Source: Eustoma russellianum (Eukaryota > Streptophyta > Magnoliopsida > Gentianales > Gentianaceae). From it: DNA of 64,000 bases. Shown here piece after piece: positions 43,186-55,198 of the stretch; within the stretch, counting starts at the first letter, position 1; each line of letters begins with the position of its first letter. The stretch covers positions 4,595,355-4,659,354 of the forward strand of contig AP025055.1 of NCBI GenBank assembly GCA_036186865.1, given 5' to 3'. The notes below the pieces were generated by a model, which saw nothing but the letters and a program-made list of their open reading frames with translations, ran no database searches and was not told where the DNA came from. The position numbers and the translations under genes are program-made.

Positions 43186-45416
43186 TGTTGAGAAATATGT
43201 TTGGATAATTTTCAAAGTCATGATTTTAAGTGATGAATACTTAAAAATGTCACACATGGTGTTATATGTGATTAAAAGTTGAACAAGTTCACATCGATCG
43301 AACTATGTAAGGCAGATAAGTTTAAGACCTTTCTGTGAGACATCAATCTCTAAACCTAAGACACTTCGATCGATCGATGTCTAGAGTTTTTAGAAATAAT
43401 TTTCTAAAAATGTGATAAAATGATTGTTTTCATTTGTACATGATTTATACATGCTCATTATGTGCTTATTATGTGTTTTTGGTGATTATTATTGTATTGA
43501 GACTAATGTGCCTTGGAAGTTTCTACAACTTACCAAAAAGGGCAAAATTGGTATTTTAAGTAGGAACATCATATGGTGAAAAATATTTCAAGTGCATATT
43601 ATTATCTTGGTTATCATGACAAAGGTGGTATTGTGATTATTTCTGACCATCGGGGTTATTTCTGGAGTTTTATCTCACTAGGGGTATTTTGGTCATTTTA
43701 CCCCTGAAGACAGTCTCGGTATTTTTACTCAAGGAATCTCTTGAGTATCTTATTATATTCATTCTGGAGTTCATTTAATATATTCTTGAAGATTATTTGG
43801 TGGTTTTCTATTTTATTCTCTCATTTGATGATTTTATCGACGGTGGCGGGATATGTGACGGTATTCGATGTCACGTTCTATTTTCTCTTGAAGACTCTTA
43901 TATATATGTTATTGGAGGTTCTTAATCATCATCTTTCAGAGATTACAAGGTGTCCTTGATTCAAGATTCATCACAATATGTAAAGGAGAAGAAAGTATGA
44001 ATTTTGGTGTTATATGTTGACATAATCTTGTCAACACTTATTCATTATTTTTTATTCACAAAATTTGAGTTGGTATACATACATACAACATCAAAAACGT
44101 CCATAAACAGGTGGAGAAGGTGGTGTACTCATTTTATGACTTTTGGACAAGTGAAAAATTCAAAAACAAGCTAGTTGGCAAAAGTTGTCAACTTGAAATT
44201 TCAAATTTGAATGTAATGGAGACAAGGTTGTTGGAGATGATTATGGAGGTGCTTTATTTCAAAATTCTCAGCCATCACATGGTCTAAAAGTTGGAGAGAA
44301 TATGCCATCCATTCACACTATAAATAGGAGGCAAGGTGAAGAAGAGAAGACACATACTTGAAAGCAAAAATTGAAGATTGTTGTCTTGCTATTCTCTTCT
44401 CATATTTTCGTTCATACTTTGTGTAGCTAAGGTGTTCCATTTCTAGTTGTTGTCCAGCTACACTATACACACCTTCTTGTGTCTTATTTGTAAGATTGAT
44501 TAGCCAAATCTATAAGGCTACATCAATAGGTGATAGAGGTGTTGCAACCAAGAGTTGCATAAAGGTGTTCATCCAAGTCTTGAATAGGGTTGGTGTTTAA
44601 CCCAAGGATCAAGCTTGGTTCTTGCTGTAATTTGGTTCATACCATAGTGAAATCCAAGGAAAGGTGTTCCTTGGGACTGGAGTAGGTCACATTGACCGAA
44701 CCAGGATAAATTCTCGGTGTTCTTCTCTTGTTTCTTTATTTCTGTTTTCTGCCCGTTTTTGACTGCAGTTTTCACACAACTTCTCACAATTTGAAAAAAT
44801 ATCTAAACACTTTCAAAATTCGTGATTTTTGGTGGAGTTATACGTCAGACTGTTAGCTTTCATTTGCAACAAGAATCACTTGATTTGAGCAAGGGAAAGT
44901 TAGACTTTCAGTCTTTGCAAGATAACTGCTCCAATCGGGATGCAATCTGACCAGTTTTGAGAAAACTTAAATTCTGTATTTTTCAAGAGTTGGTTAAGGT
45001 CAGGGCCTTTTGGAAACTTCATCTACACATCCTAAGGAGTGTTTTGATATAAAGATCTACCTTTTTGGTTGAGTATTCAAAGAGAAACACGTTTTACAAT
45101 ATCAGCAACATTCTGTCCAATTCTGTCCAGATTGACCATCTGAATCTTTTTATTTATTTGAAGGGTCAAACGATCTTATTTTGTCTGATTTTTGGATAGA
45201 GTCTTGTTAACTCATTGAAGTTAAATTCTGAAAATTTTCATAATTTTTGGAGTTGTGTACAATTATTTTTGAATTTTTGAAAAACGGGTTATGAATCTGA
45301 GGTGGTTTCAGATTCTGTTTTCAAAGGGGATTTTAACAAAGGGTTGTAGTGTAATTTCCGCTAACCACTATTCACCCCCCCTCTAGTGGTGCTTATTGCA
45401 GGTGCACGGTCCAACA
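43186..45416 (+). mobile_element. 5' LTR of SIRE-type element
   Basis: TGTTGAGAAATATG...GGTCCAACA. The TATA box TATAAATA is at 44319-44326. A GATCGATCGATG palindromic motif (near 43370) and 'gagacatcaatctct' (near 43338) are a single-copy relative of the 52-bp unit in the LTR at 1004. The tail is CACCCCCCCTCTAGTGGTGC. Confidence 0.96.
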
Positions 45417-45539
45417 TTTGGTATCAGAGCCAGACCAACACCACTAAAAAAAAGCAAGATTCAACACCATACGAACAATACAAGGCCAAGAAACAACGAT
45501 TCATTATATACTGCTTGTCTCAAATCCAAGGTACATACT

Positions 45540-47697
45540 ATGGCTATTGTTTCTCACAAAGGTGAGTTGGAAGGTATGTCTACACAACGCCCTCCTCTTT
45601 TTGATGGCAATAATTTTGTTCATTGGAAACTAAGAATGAGGCTATTCTTAATGGCTATAGACATCGATTTATGGTCTATAGTTGAAGATGGGCCGTACAT
45701 TCCAACGAAAGTTACAGAAGTTAGTGGAGTAACTCAAGAGGTTGAAAAATATAAAAGTGAATGGTCATCAGATGATAAAAAGAAAATGTCCATGAATGCT
45801 AAAGCTATGCAATTACCTTTTGAATGGACTTACAACTTCTGAAGCAGGATATATGTCAAATTGCACAAGCGCACACGACATGTGGAAATCACTTGTATTA
45901 AAGCATGAAGGTACTAGTGGTGTTAAAGAGTCAAAAATAAACATGCTTATGACTGAATTAGAGACTTTCAAAATGTTGCCAAACGAATCCATAACGTCTA
46001 TGGATTTGAGGATTACTAATATTTTCAATGCCCTTGAAGCTTTAGGAAAGTCATTTTCGAACAGTGAAAAGGTTCAAAAGGTGTTACGAAGTCTCCCTGC
46101 TGAATGGGATCCAAAGGTGACTGCAATCGAGGAGACAAAGTCAATCACTAAGATGGATGAATTGATCGGGTCTCTTAAAGTTTACGAGGTTAAATTAAAC
46201 CAACGAAAGTCTGAATCGTCTAAGTCATCTGGTAAGTCAATAGCTTTCAAAACAATCGAAACACATGCTAGTAACGATGATAGTAATAGTGATACTGAAT
46301 TAGACGATGACTTGATATTGATAGCTAGAAAACTTAGAAAGTTTTTCAAACGTCCAAATAGTAATAGACAACGTAATTCTTCTTCTTCTTCTTCTTCTTC
46401 TTCTCAACCTAGGAAGGATAACACAAACAAATGGTATAATAAAGAATTAAAGTGTTATGAATGCGGTCAAAAAGGACATATTTCATATGACTGTCCCACG
46501 AAGAAAAATAATAATAATAACAACAATAATAAACAAGCCAAGGATAAGGAGGCTCAAACGACAAAGGCAAAAGAGTCTAAGGCAAGAAAAGGGAAACGAG
46601 CAATGAAGGTGAGCATATGGAGCGACTCATCCGACTCAGAATCCGAAATTGAGGAAGCTCAAGTCTGCTTCGTATCCAACGAGGTATGTTCTTTTACTGA
46701 TAGTGATTCCGATAGTGACATGACATTTGATGAAATGTATGAAGAATTCTTAAGAATGCATGCTCACTGTAAGAGGCTCTCTAAAGGAAAGAAGAAACTA
46801 GTTGAAGAAAATGACAAGTTGAAGACGTCCAACTTGGAATTTTCCGATCAACTAGAATCTCTTAAACAAGAGTCTACTAATACTCTTGATTCTTTAGAGA
46901 ATAAAATTGAATCATATAGGAAAGATGAACATAAGATAAAAATGGAAAATAAGATGTTAAAATCTAAGATAGAAAGTTGTGAACATGAAATAACACAACT
47001 TAAGTCGTCTAAACTTAACTTAGAAAAAATGTTAGAGCAATTTAAATCGGGTGCAAATATGTTAGATACACTTATCTCATCACAAAAGTATGGTAATGAT
47101 AAAACCGGCTTAGGCTATAAAGAAGAAAATGAAAAAGTAAATAAAAAGACTAAGTTTGTTTCATCTAGTACAAAGTTACCATATAATACAACAAAATCAA
47201 CTTTGCCTGCTTCTACACCTTCGTCTACTTATATCAAGGCAAAAATGCAACATACACCCATAAAAATACACACGCATAAACAAACATCTAGGCCAAACTT
47301 TGCATCTAGCCAACATATAAATTATGCCTACATGTATACAAATGCAACTAGACCGAATAAAATGCATATAACTTATTATGAACCTAAGTATAGGCAACAC
47401 TCTTATAAGTCTTATAGAAATGCCTACAAACACACTTATATAGCGCCATATAAGAAACAAATTCACATGCCTTATACCCATCATAAATCTCGGCCATCCT
47501 ATAATGATTATCAACCATGGCACAACATGTATAACAATGAATCTTCACTTATGTGGAATAATCATGTATATGCTAATTCTTCTTATTTTCCAAATTATAA
47601 CAATGCTAAAAATGTGCCTAGAAGGTATATTCAAGTTTGGATACCTAAGGGATATCTAAACAAGAATAGTGCCCCTAACATTCAAGGACCCAAATAA
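45540..47697 (+). pseudogene. SIRE-type gag with one frameshift
   Basis: It starts with ATG at 45540 (MAIVSHKGELEGMSTQRPP). The conserved LFDGNNFVHWKLRMRLFL follows. A one-base loss near 45815 shifts the frame, after which gag runs open for about 620 codons. These hold the UBN2 region, a CCHC knuckle CYECGQKGHISYDC (about 46450-46495), an acidic Ser/Asp-rich stretch, a long coiled coil (46780-47050) and a Tyr/His-rich C-terminus ending with TAA at 47695. The long coiled coil and tail are typical of SIRE/Maximus gag. The frameshift would stop capsid production from this copy. Confidence 0.92.
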
Positions 47698-47727
47698 AGG
47701 GTACCTAAAACTTTGTCTCCATTGTAG

Positions 47728-50700
47728 GATAAACGCAAGGAATTGAAGAAGGAGGCAAAGTCAAAGAATCTAAAAACCAAATGGTTTTTAGATAGTGGAT
47801 GTTCGAGGCATATGACAGGGAACCCCAAACTATTCATCGAATTGGAACACATCAAGGATGGAGGAAAAGTAACATTCGGTGACAACAACAAAGGACAAGT
47901 TGTTGGAAAAGGAACAATTGGGGACCCTAACACATTTCAAATACGAAATGTGTTATTAGTAAGCAATCTATCTTATAATTTACTTAGTATTTCTCAACTT
48001 ATAGATTGTGGTTATAATGTCTTCTTTCTTCCCAATTCTTGTGATATAATAAATGAAAAAGGAGAAACGGTTTTAAAAGGAAATAGAGATGGAAATATTT
48101 ATACTCTTACCTTAGATAACATGTTAGATGCTAAGGTTCAGTGTCTAATATCACATGACTTTGATGTAAATTTATGGCATAGAAGATTAGGCCATATAGG
48201 AATTTCAACTATTAAGAAATTGTCTAAGAAGAATTTAATTAGAGGAATGCCTAAGTTAGACTTAGATAATTTTCAAATGTGTGAAACATGTATTAAGGGA
48301 AAACACATTAAAGAAACCTTAAAACCGAAACATGAAGTGAGTACTAGTCATGTACTAGAATTGCTTCATTTAGACTTATTTGGTCCAAGTAGGACAAGAA
48401 GTCTAGGTGGACACTACTATGTGTGTGTCATAGTAGATGATTACTCACGCTACATATGGACATTGTTCTTAACACACAAAGACGATGCTCCATTAGCAAT
48501 CAAAACTCTTATTAAGCAACTTGAAAACATTTATGAAGAAAATGTTAAAAGAATTAGAAGCGATAGAGGTGGAGAATTTAAAAACAAATACGTAATAAAA
48601 TTTTGCGAACTATATGGAATAAAACATGAATTCTCACCACCTAGAACACCACAACTCAATGGAGTTGTTGAACGTAAAAATAGAACGATTCAAGAAGTTG
48701 CTAGGACAATGCTGTGTGAAAATAAATTACCTAAATATTTATGGGCTGAAGCTGTTAGTTGTGCATGCTATATTATAAATAGGCTCACTATTAGAAAGAA
48801 ATTAAATAAAACGCCTTATGAATTGCTAAACAATAGACAACCTAAGATAGATTATCTTAAAGTATTTGGATGTAAATGTTTTGTGCTGAACACTAAGGAT
48901 AATCTAGATAAATTTGAACAAAAGTCTATTGAATGCATATTTGTTGGGTATTCAACTAACTCAAGAGCATATAGGTGTTATAATCCTGCATCTAGAAAAA
49001 TAATTGAATCCATACATGTGAAATTCAATGAAAATGCATGCTTTGAAGTTAGTGATAAACATCAACATAAACAAGAAAATAATGTTGAAAATATGTTTGA
49101 TGATGATGATATATTACTTGAGCCTATTCATGATCATCTAGAACCAACTTCCCCTGAACAAGATGTGCATGAACCTTTAGGTGAAATAAATCAAGAAATT
49201 TTACAATTGGAAGATAATCTATCTAACTTACAGGATGTTCCAATTGTATATGAAAATGTTCACACGAATGAAACATTTGAACTAGAAGAAGGTGAACCTA
49301 GTCAACTTAGGAATTGGTGGCTTATAGAAGATAAACATAAACACCCTAAAGAGCTAATCATTGGTGATCCAAGTGTTGGGGTTAGAACACGTAGAAACAT
49401 AAGTCAACTTGAAGGACATAGCTTAATCTCAGAATTAGAACCTAAGAACGTAAAGGAAGCCTTAGGTGACATATCATGGATAGATGCTATGCATGAGGAA
49501 TTAAATAAATTCACAAGGAACAACGTGTGGGACTTAGTGCCTAAACCTGAAGACAAGTCTATCATAGGAACTAAATGGGTTTTCAGGAATAAAATGGATG
49601 AACAAGGAAATATTACAAGGAATAAGGCTAGACTAGTCGCACAAGGTTATAATCAACAAGAAGGAATATATTATGAAGAAACCTTTGCACCCGTTGCACG
49701 ACTAGAAGCAATTAGATTGTTACTTGCGATTGCAAGTATAAGCAAAATTAAGCTCTTCCAAATGGATGTCAAGAGTGCGTTCTTGAATGGATACATCCAA
49801 GAAGAGGTGTTTGTCAAACAACCCCCAGGATTTGAAGATCCAAAGAATCCTAACCATGTTTATAAGCTTAAGAAAGCTCTATATGGTTTAAAACAAGCTC
49901 CAAGAGCTTGGTATGATAGATTTGCAAACTTTCTTATTGCAAATAATTATCAAAGGGGGACCATCGACAACACATTATTCCTAAGAAGAAAAGGTAATGA
50001 TTTGTTAATAGTTCAAATATACGTAGATGATATAATCTTTGGTTCAACTAACCCTACTTTAGTAAAAGACTTCGAAGAATGTATGAAGTCAGAGTTTGAA
50101 ATGTCAATGGTAGGAGAGTTGAATTATTTCTTAGGACTTCAAATCAAACAAACCCCTCAAGGAATTCACATTAGCCAACTTAAGTATGTCAATGATATGA
50201 TTAAGAAGTTTGGCTTTGAAGAATTAAAACCAACACCTACCCCCATGAGTGTTAGCACCAAACTAGACAAGGATGAAAATGGTAAAACTTTTGATGACAC
50301 ACTCTATAGGTCTATGATTGGATCACTATTATACTTAACTGCATCAAGACCTGATATCATGTTTAGTGTGTGTATGTGTGCTAGGTTTCAATCTTGTCCT
50401 AAGATATCACATTACAATGCAGTGAAAAAGATCTTTAGATATCTTAAGCATACACCTCACTTAGGATTGTGGTATGATAGAAACGCTAAGTTGGAATTAC
50501 ACGCATATAGTGATGCTGATTATGGTGGTTGCAGGTTAGATAGAAAATCCACTAGCGGTACATGTCAATTTATAGGAACCAATTTGATCTCTTGGTTTTC
50601 TAAAAAGCAAGCTAGTGTAGCTCTTTCTACCACTGAAGCCGAGTATATTGCTTTGAGTTTATGTACTACCCAAATACTTTGGCTTAAACAGCAACTTAGT

Positions 50701-50973
50701 GATTTTGGCATTAAAATGAATAAGATTCCAATTTTCTACGATAGCACAAGTGCAATCAATCTTTCCCGGAATCCGGTACTTCATTCTAAGGCCAAACACA
50801 TTGAGGTGCGATACCACTTTCTTCGCGATCATGTTCAAAATGAGAACATAGTGATAAACCATATAAGAACTGATCACCAAATCGCTGACATCTTCACCAA
50901 ACCCCTTAATCAAGCCACTTTTGAAAACTTACGAGCCAAATTAGGAATGATGACTTACGATACCATTGTATAA
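47728..50973 (+). CDS. SIRE-type copia pol polyprotein (protease, integrase, RT, RNase H)
   Basis: Same frame as gag, separated by TAA (47695) and a second stop TAG (47725). In this lineage pol often follows gag after an in-frame stop. Counting residues from codon 47743: protease WFLDSGCSRHM (Asp17), pre-integrase LWHRRLGH, integrase DD35E Asp211, Asp274 and Glu310 (LHLDLFGP, SDRGGEF, NGVVERKN), RT with YVDD at 760-763, RNase H AYSDADYGGC and STTEAEYIAL. The frame is open to 50973. Copies DNA from the element RNA and integrates it. There is no ATG at the start, so expression must rely on readthrough or a downstream start. Confidence 0.95.
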   Translation, partial: DKRKELKKEAKSKNLKTKWFLDSGCSRHMTGNPKLFIELEHIKDGGKVTFGDNNKGQVVGKGTIGDPNTFQIRNVLLVSNLSYNLLSISQLIDCGYNVFFLPNSCDIINEKGETVLKGNRDGNIYTLTLDNMLDAKVQCLISHDFDVNLWHRRLGHIGISTIKKLSKKNLIRGMPKLDLDNFQMCETCIKGKHIKETLKPKHEVSTSHVLELLHLDLFGPSRTRSLGGHYYVCVIVDDYSRYIWTLFLTHKDDAPLAIKTLIKQLENIYEENVKRIRSDRGGEFKNKYVIKFCELYGIKHEFSPPRTPQLNGVVERKNRTIQEVARTMLCENKLPKYLWAEAVSCACYIINRLTIRKKLNKTPYELLNNRQPKIDYLKVFGCKCFVLNTKDNLDKFEQKSIECIFVGYSTNSRAYRCYNPASRKIIESIHVKFNENACFEVSDKHQHKQENNVENMFDDDDILLEPIHDHLEPTSPEQDVHEPLGEINQEILQLEDNLSNLQDVPIVYENVHTNETFELEEGEPSQLRNWWLIEDKHKHPKELIIGDPSVGVRTRRNISQLEGHSLISELEPKNVKEALGDISWIDAMHEELNKFTRNNVWDLVPKPEDKSIIGTKWVFRNKMDEQGNITRNKARLVAQGYNQQEGIYYEETFAPVARLEAIRLLLAIASISKIKLFQMDVKSAFLNGYIQEEVFVKQPPGFEDPKNPNHVYKLKKALYGLKQAPRAWYDRFANFLIANNYQRGTIDNTLFLRRKGNDLLIVQIYVDDIIFGSTNPTLVKDFEECMKSEFEMSMVGELNYFLGLQIKQTPQGIHISQLKYVNDMIKKFGFEELKPTPTPMSVSTKLDKDENGKTFDDTLYRSMIGSLLYLTASRPDIMFSVCMCARFQSCPKISHYNAVKKIFRYLKHTPHLGLWYDRNAKLELHAYSDADYGGCRLDRKSTSGTCQFIGTNLISWFSKKQASVALSTTEAEYIALSLCTTQILWLKQQLSDFGIKMNKIPIFYDSTSAINLSRNPVLHSKAKHIEVRYHFLRDHVQNENIVINHIRTDHQIADIFTKPLNQATFENLRAKLGMMTYDTIV

Positions 50974-51286
50974 TTCTATCTTTTGCATGATTTGCAAAAT
51001 AAAGGGGGAGATAGAATAAGAACATGATTTTAGTTGGTAAGTCATGTTTTAGTTGGTAAGTCATCATGAATCATATGCTAAGTTTTTATTGGTATAAATT
51101 TTGGAGCATAGGTTAAAGGGGAGAGTATGAGTTGAGGGGGAACAGCATACTATTTAAACGTTGAAAACATAGTTGAAAACATTTGGTTAAACTTTTGGTT
51201 AAACATTTGGTTAAACTTTTGGTTATAAGTTGTGACATTAAAATCATGTTAGGTTATTTTGAAAATCATCCAAAAAGGGGGGAGAA
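50974..51286 (+). other. SIRE 3' untranslated region and polypurine tracts
   Basis: G-rich tracts AAAGGGGGAGATAG (51001), AAAGGGGAGAG (about 51116) and CAAAAAGGGGGGAGAA (51271-51286), the last directly before the LTR. A short repeat of 'ttaaacttttggttaaac' occurs near 51185-51225. Confidence 0.85.
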
Positions 51287-53517
51287 TGTTGAGAAATATG
51301 TTTGGATAATTTTCAAAGTCATGATTTTAAGTGATGAATACTTAAAAATGTCACACATGGTGTTATATGTGATTAAAAGTTGAACAAGTTCACATCGATC
51401 GAACTATGTAAGGCAGATAAGTTTAAGACCTTTCTGTGAGACATCAATCTCTAAACCTAAGACACTTCGATCGATCGATGTCTAGAGTTTTTAGAAATAA
51501 TTTTCTAAAAATGTGATAAAATGATTGTTTTCATTTGTACATGATTTATACATGCTCATTATGTGCTTATTATGTGTTTTTGGTGATTATTATTGTATTG
51601 AGACTAACGTGCCTTGGAAGTTTCTACAACTTACCAAAAAGGGCAAAATTGGTATTTTAAGTAGGAACATCATATGGTGAAAAATATTTCAAGTGCATAT
51701 TATTATCTTGGTTATCATGACAAAGGTGGTATTGTGATTATTTCTGACCATCGGGGTCATTTCTGGAGTTTTATCTCACTAGGGGCATTTTGGTCATTTT
51801 ACCCCTGAAGACAGTCTCGGTATTTTTACTCAAGGAATCTCTTGAGTATCTTATTATATTCATTCTCGAGTTCATTTAGTATATTCTTGAAGATTATTTG
51901 GTGGTTTTCTATTTTATTCTCTCATTTGATGATTTTATCGACGGTGGCGGGATATGTGACGGTATTCGATGTCACGTTCTATTTTCTCTTGAAGACTCTT
52001 ATATATATGTTATTGGAGGTTCTTAATCATCATCTTTCAGAGATTACAAGGTGTCCTTGGTGCAAGATTCATCACAATATGTAAAGGAGAAGAAAGTATG
52101 AATTTTGGTGTTATATGTTGACATAATCTTGTCAACACTTATTCATTATTTTTTATTCACAAAATTTGAGTTGGTATACATACATACAACATCAAAAACG
52201 TCCATAAACAGGTGGAGAAGGTGGTGTACTCATTTTATGACTTTTGGACAAGTGAAAAATGCAAAAACAAGCTAGTTGGCAAAAGTTGTCAACTTGAAAT
52301 TTCAAATTTGAATGTAATGGAGACAAGGTTGTTGGAGATGATTATGGAGGTGCTTTATTTCAAAATTCTCAGCCATCACATGGTCTAAAAGTTGGAGAGA
52401 ATATGCCATCCATTCACACTATAAATAGGAGGCAAGGTGAAGAAGAGAAGACACATACTTGAAAGCAAAAATTGAAGATTGTTGTCTTGCTATTCTCTTC
52501 TCATATTTTCGTTCATACTTTGTGTAGCTAAGGTGTTCCATTTCTAGTTGTTGTCCAGCTACACTATACACACCTTCTTGTGTCTTATTTGTAAGATTGA
52601 TTAGCCAAATCTATAAGGCTACATCAATAGGTGATAGAGGTGTTGCAACCAAGAGTTGCATAAAGGTGTTCATCCAAGTCTTGAATAGGGTTGGTGTTTA
52701 ACCCAAGGATCAAGCTTGGTTCTTGCTGTAATTTGGTTCATACCATAGTGAAATCCAAGGAAAGGTGTTCCTTGGGACTGGAGTAGGTCACATTGACCGA
52801 ACCAGGATAAATTCTCGGTGTTCTTCTCTTGTTTCTTTATTTCTGTTTTCTGCCCGTTTTTGACTGCAGTTTTCACACAACTTCTCACAATTTGAAAAAA
52901 TATCTAAACACTTTCAAAATTCGTGATTTTTGGTGGAGTTATACTTCAGACTGTTAGCTTTCATTTGCAACAAGAATCACTTGATTTGAGCAAGGGAAAG
53001 TTAGTCTTTCAGTCTTTGCAAGATAACTGCTCCAATCTGGATGCAATCTGACCAGTTTTGAGAAAACTTAAATTCTGTATTTTTCAAGAGTTGGTTAAGG
53101 TCAGGGCCTTTTGGAAACTTCATCTACACATCCTAAGGAGTGTTTTGATATAAAGATCAACCTTTTTGGTTGAGTATTCTAAGAGAAACACGTTTTACAA
53201 AATCAGCAACATTCTGTCCAATTCTGTCCAGATTGACCATCTGAATCTTTTTATTTATTTGAAGGGCCAACGATCTTATTTTTGTCTGATTTTTGGATAG
53301 AGTCTTGTTAACTCATTGAAGTTAAATTCTGAAAATTTTCATAATTTTTGGAGTTGTGTACAATTATTTGTGAATTTTTGAAAAACGGGTTCTGAATCTG
53401 AGGTGGTTTCAGATTCTGTTTTCAAAGGGGATTTTAACAAAGGGTTGTAGTGTAATTTCCGCTAACCACTATTCACCCCCCCTCTAGTGGTGCTTATTGC
53501 AGGTGCACGGTCCAACA
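51287..53517 (+). mobile_element. 3' LTR of SIRE-type element
   Basis: 2231 bp, almost identical to the 5' LTR. TATA box at 52420-52427. Differences include compensating one-base gains and losses near 53266-53281. Confidence 0.97.
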
Positions 53518-53522
53518 GGAGG

Positions 53523-54291
53523 GGGGGCAAAATTATATTGTCCAAGAATTGTATCTTTATCGGCAAGGGTTATGCTTGCGACGGGATGTTTAAGTTAAGC
53601 ATTAATAAAAATTCCGCAGTTTGTGTTTACTCTATTGATTCTTCTTTTTCATTGTGGCATGATAGACTTGCTCATATTAGTAGTACTACTATTAAATTCA
53701 TGTCTAAGAATGCCTTAATTTCTTACAAAGATGAAAACGAAAGAACATGTGAAGTATGCATACAAGCTAAGATGACAAAGAAACCGTTTCCGAAAGTAGA
53801 ATGGAAAACCGAACTCTTAGAACTTGTTCATTTAGACATTTGTGAATTGAACGGTGTTTTAACCCGAGGTGGAAATCGATATTTCATAACTTTTATTGAT
53901 GATGCCTCTAGATATACTTATGTATATTTACTAAGGCATAAATATGAAGCCTTTGACATGTTCAAAGTCTATAAAATGGAAGTTGAAAATCAATCAGGAT
54001 TGAAAATCAAAGTTCTAAGAAGTGATCGGGGTGGTGAATACTTTCCTCTTGAATTTAATCAATTCTGTGAGGAGAATGGTATCATACACCAGAAAAGTGC
54101 TCCGTACACACCCCAACAAAACGGTTTGGCTGAAAGAAAAAATAGTTTAGTTGATATGCTAAATGCAATGTTAATAAACTCTGGTTTGCCAAAGAATTTG
54201 TGGGGAAAGACCTTGTTAACGGCTTGCCACATTAATAATAGGATTCCTTCTAAAAAGTTTAAGGTTTCTCCATACGAATTATGGAAGAAAC
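53523..54291 (+). pseudogene. Copia protease end and integrase (host element), part 1
   Basis: It continues the host copia after the SIRE element: ILSKNCIFIGKGYACDGMFK, pre-integrase SLWHDRLAHIS, integrase VHLDICELNGVLTRGGNRYF, SDRGGEYFPLEF and NGLAERKNSLVDML. It is cut after SPYELWK by the TRIM at 54292. A poly-G run (about 53521-53527) at the left junction may have changed length. Confidence 0.9.
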
Positions 54292-54666
54292 TGTTGAGGT
54301 GCAGCAATTGTCCCATGGTGTGTTGGCCGTGTAAAAAATCGAATGTCGTGGGCGCTTGTGTGTGTTGAATGCACTATAAGGCTAGGGTATGCGCTTCTCC
54401 TGTCACCAATTGGTTTTGGGAGAGTTGGTAGCGCCTGCGGTCCTACAAGTGGTATCAGAGCCAAGGTCACGGGTTCGATTCCCAGCGGGAGCAATTGCTG
54501 AGGGGGAGATTGTTGAGGTGCAGCAATTGTCCCATGGCGTGTTGGCCGTGTAAAAAATCGAATGTCGTGGGCGCTTGTGTGTGTTGAATGCACTATAAGG
54601 CTAGGGTATGCGCTTCTCCTGTCACCAATTGGTTTTGGGAGAGTTGGTAGCGCCTGAGGTCCTACA
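54292..54666 (+). mobile_element. TRIM retrotransposon (375 bp)
   Basis: Two 156-bp terminal direct repeats (54292-54447 and 54511-54666), TGTTGAGGTGCAGC...GGTCCTACA, differing at about two positions. Between them are only 63 bp: a PBS TGGTATCAGAGCC (54450-54462), a tRNA T-arm-like GGGTTCGATTCCC, and a polypurine tract TGAGGGGGAGAT (54499-54510). A 5-bp duplication GAAAC (54287-54291 and 54667-54671) flanks it. No coding capacity, so it needs enzymes from another element. Confidence 0.96.
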
Positions 54667-54671
54667 GAAAC

Positions 54672-55198
54672 GAAGACCAAATCTAAGTTATCTTAGAGTT
54701 TGGGGTTATCTAGCCTATTATAGAGTTTCAGATCCAAAAAGGACTAAGTTAGGGCCAAGAGCTCTTAAAGGTGTCTTTATTGGATATGCCAAAAACTCTA
54801 AAGCATATAGGATTCTAGATTTAGAATCCAATGCGGTTGTTGAATCTAGAGATGTTGAATTTCTTGAGAATAAATTCTTGAGAACAGATTCAAATCAAAG
54901 TTCAACATGTGAAAGTTTGAATGATCCGATTGTTGGAGAATTTTCCAATGATCCTTCTAGTATTCATGATCAAAATCAAATTTCTCCAACCGAGGTTAGG
55001 AGAAGTCAACGTGCTAGAAAGGAGAAGTATTTACGTTTGGACTTCATTTCTTCGCAATCCATTACTTTCTTAGTTGAACGTAATAGGACAAAGGTGTTTA
55101 ATCAAATACCTATTGTGTTAAGCGTGGAAGATGATTCGAAATCCTATAAGGAGGCGGTGCAATCGAGAGATGCATCATTTTTGGAAGGAATCAATTGA
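54672..55198 (+). pseudogene. Copia integrase C-terminal region (host element)
   Basis: It resumes after the TRIM with RRPNLSYLRVWGYLAYYRVS and GVFIGYAKNSKAYRILDLES, then an acidic linker and RRSQRARKEKYLRLDF. The frame closes at 55196-55198 after DASFLEGIN. The next frame overlaps and carries RT, so a single frameshift separates them. Confidence 0.9.

Larger units (their letters stand above)
43186..53517 (+). mobile_element. Near-intact SIRE-type copia retrotransposon
   Basis: 10,332 bp with 5-bp target duplication GGAGG (43181-43185 and 53518-53522). The two LTRs are each 2231 bp and differ at roughly 17-20 positions by eye (<1%), so it is a recent insertion. PBS TGGTATCAGAGC is at 45419-45430, followed by gag, a stop and an in-frame pol with all domains. 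Two polypurine tracts lie at about 51001 and 51272-51286. The only clear defect is a frameshift early in gag. No env-like ORF was found between pol and the LTR. Confidence 0.97.

Noticed and set aside
44569..44787. Minus-strand 72-codon frame repeated at 52670-52888
   Set aside because: It lies in both LTR copies of the SIRE element, antisense to the transcribed region, with no conserved domain.
54463..54495. Possible tRNA gene (GGGTTCGATTCCC)
   Set aside because: Only a T-arm-like block is present. No acceptor stem, D-arm or anticodon arm can be built, and it sits inside a TRIM.
54279..54680. Minus-strand 133-codon frame with a repeated peptide
   Set aside because: The repeat in the peptide is the two TRIM terminal repeats; not a gene.
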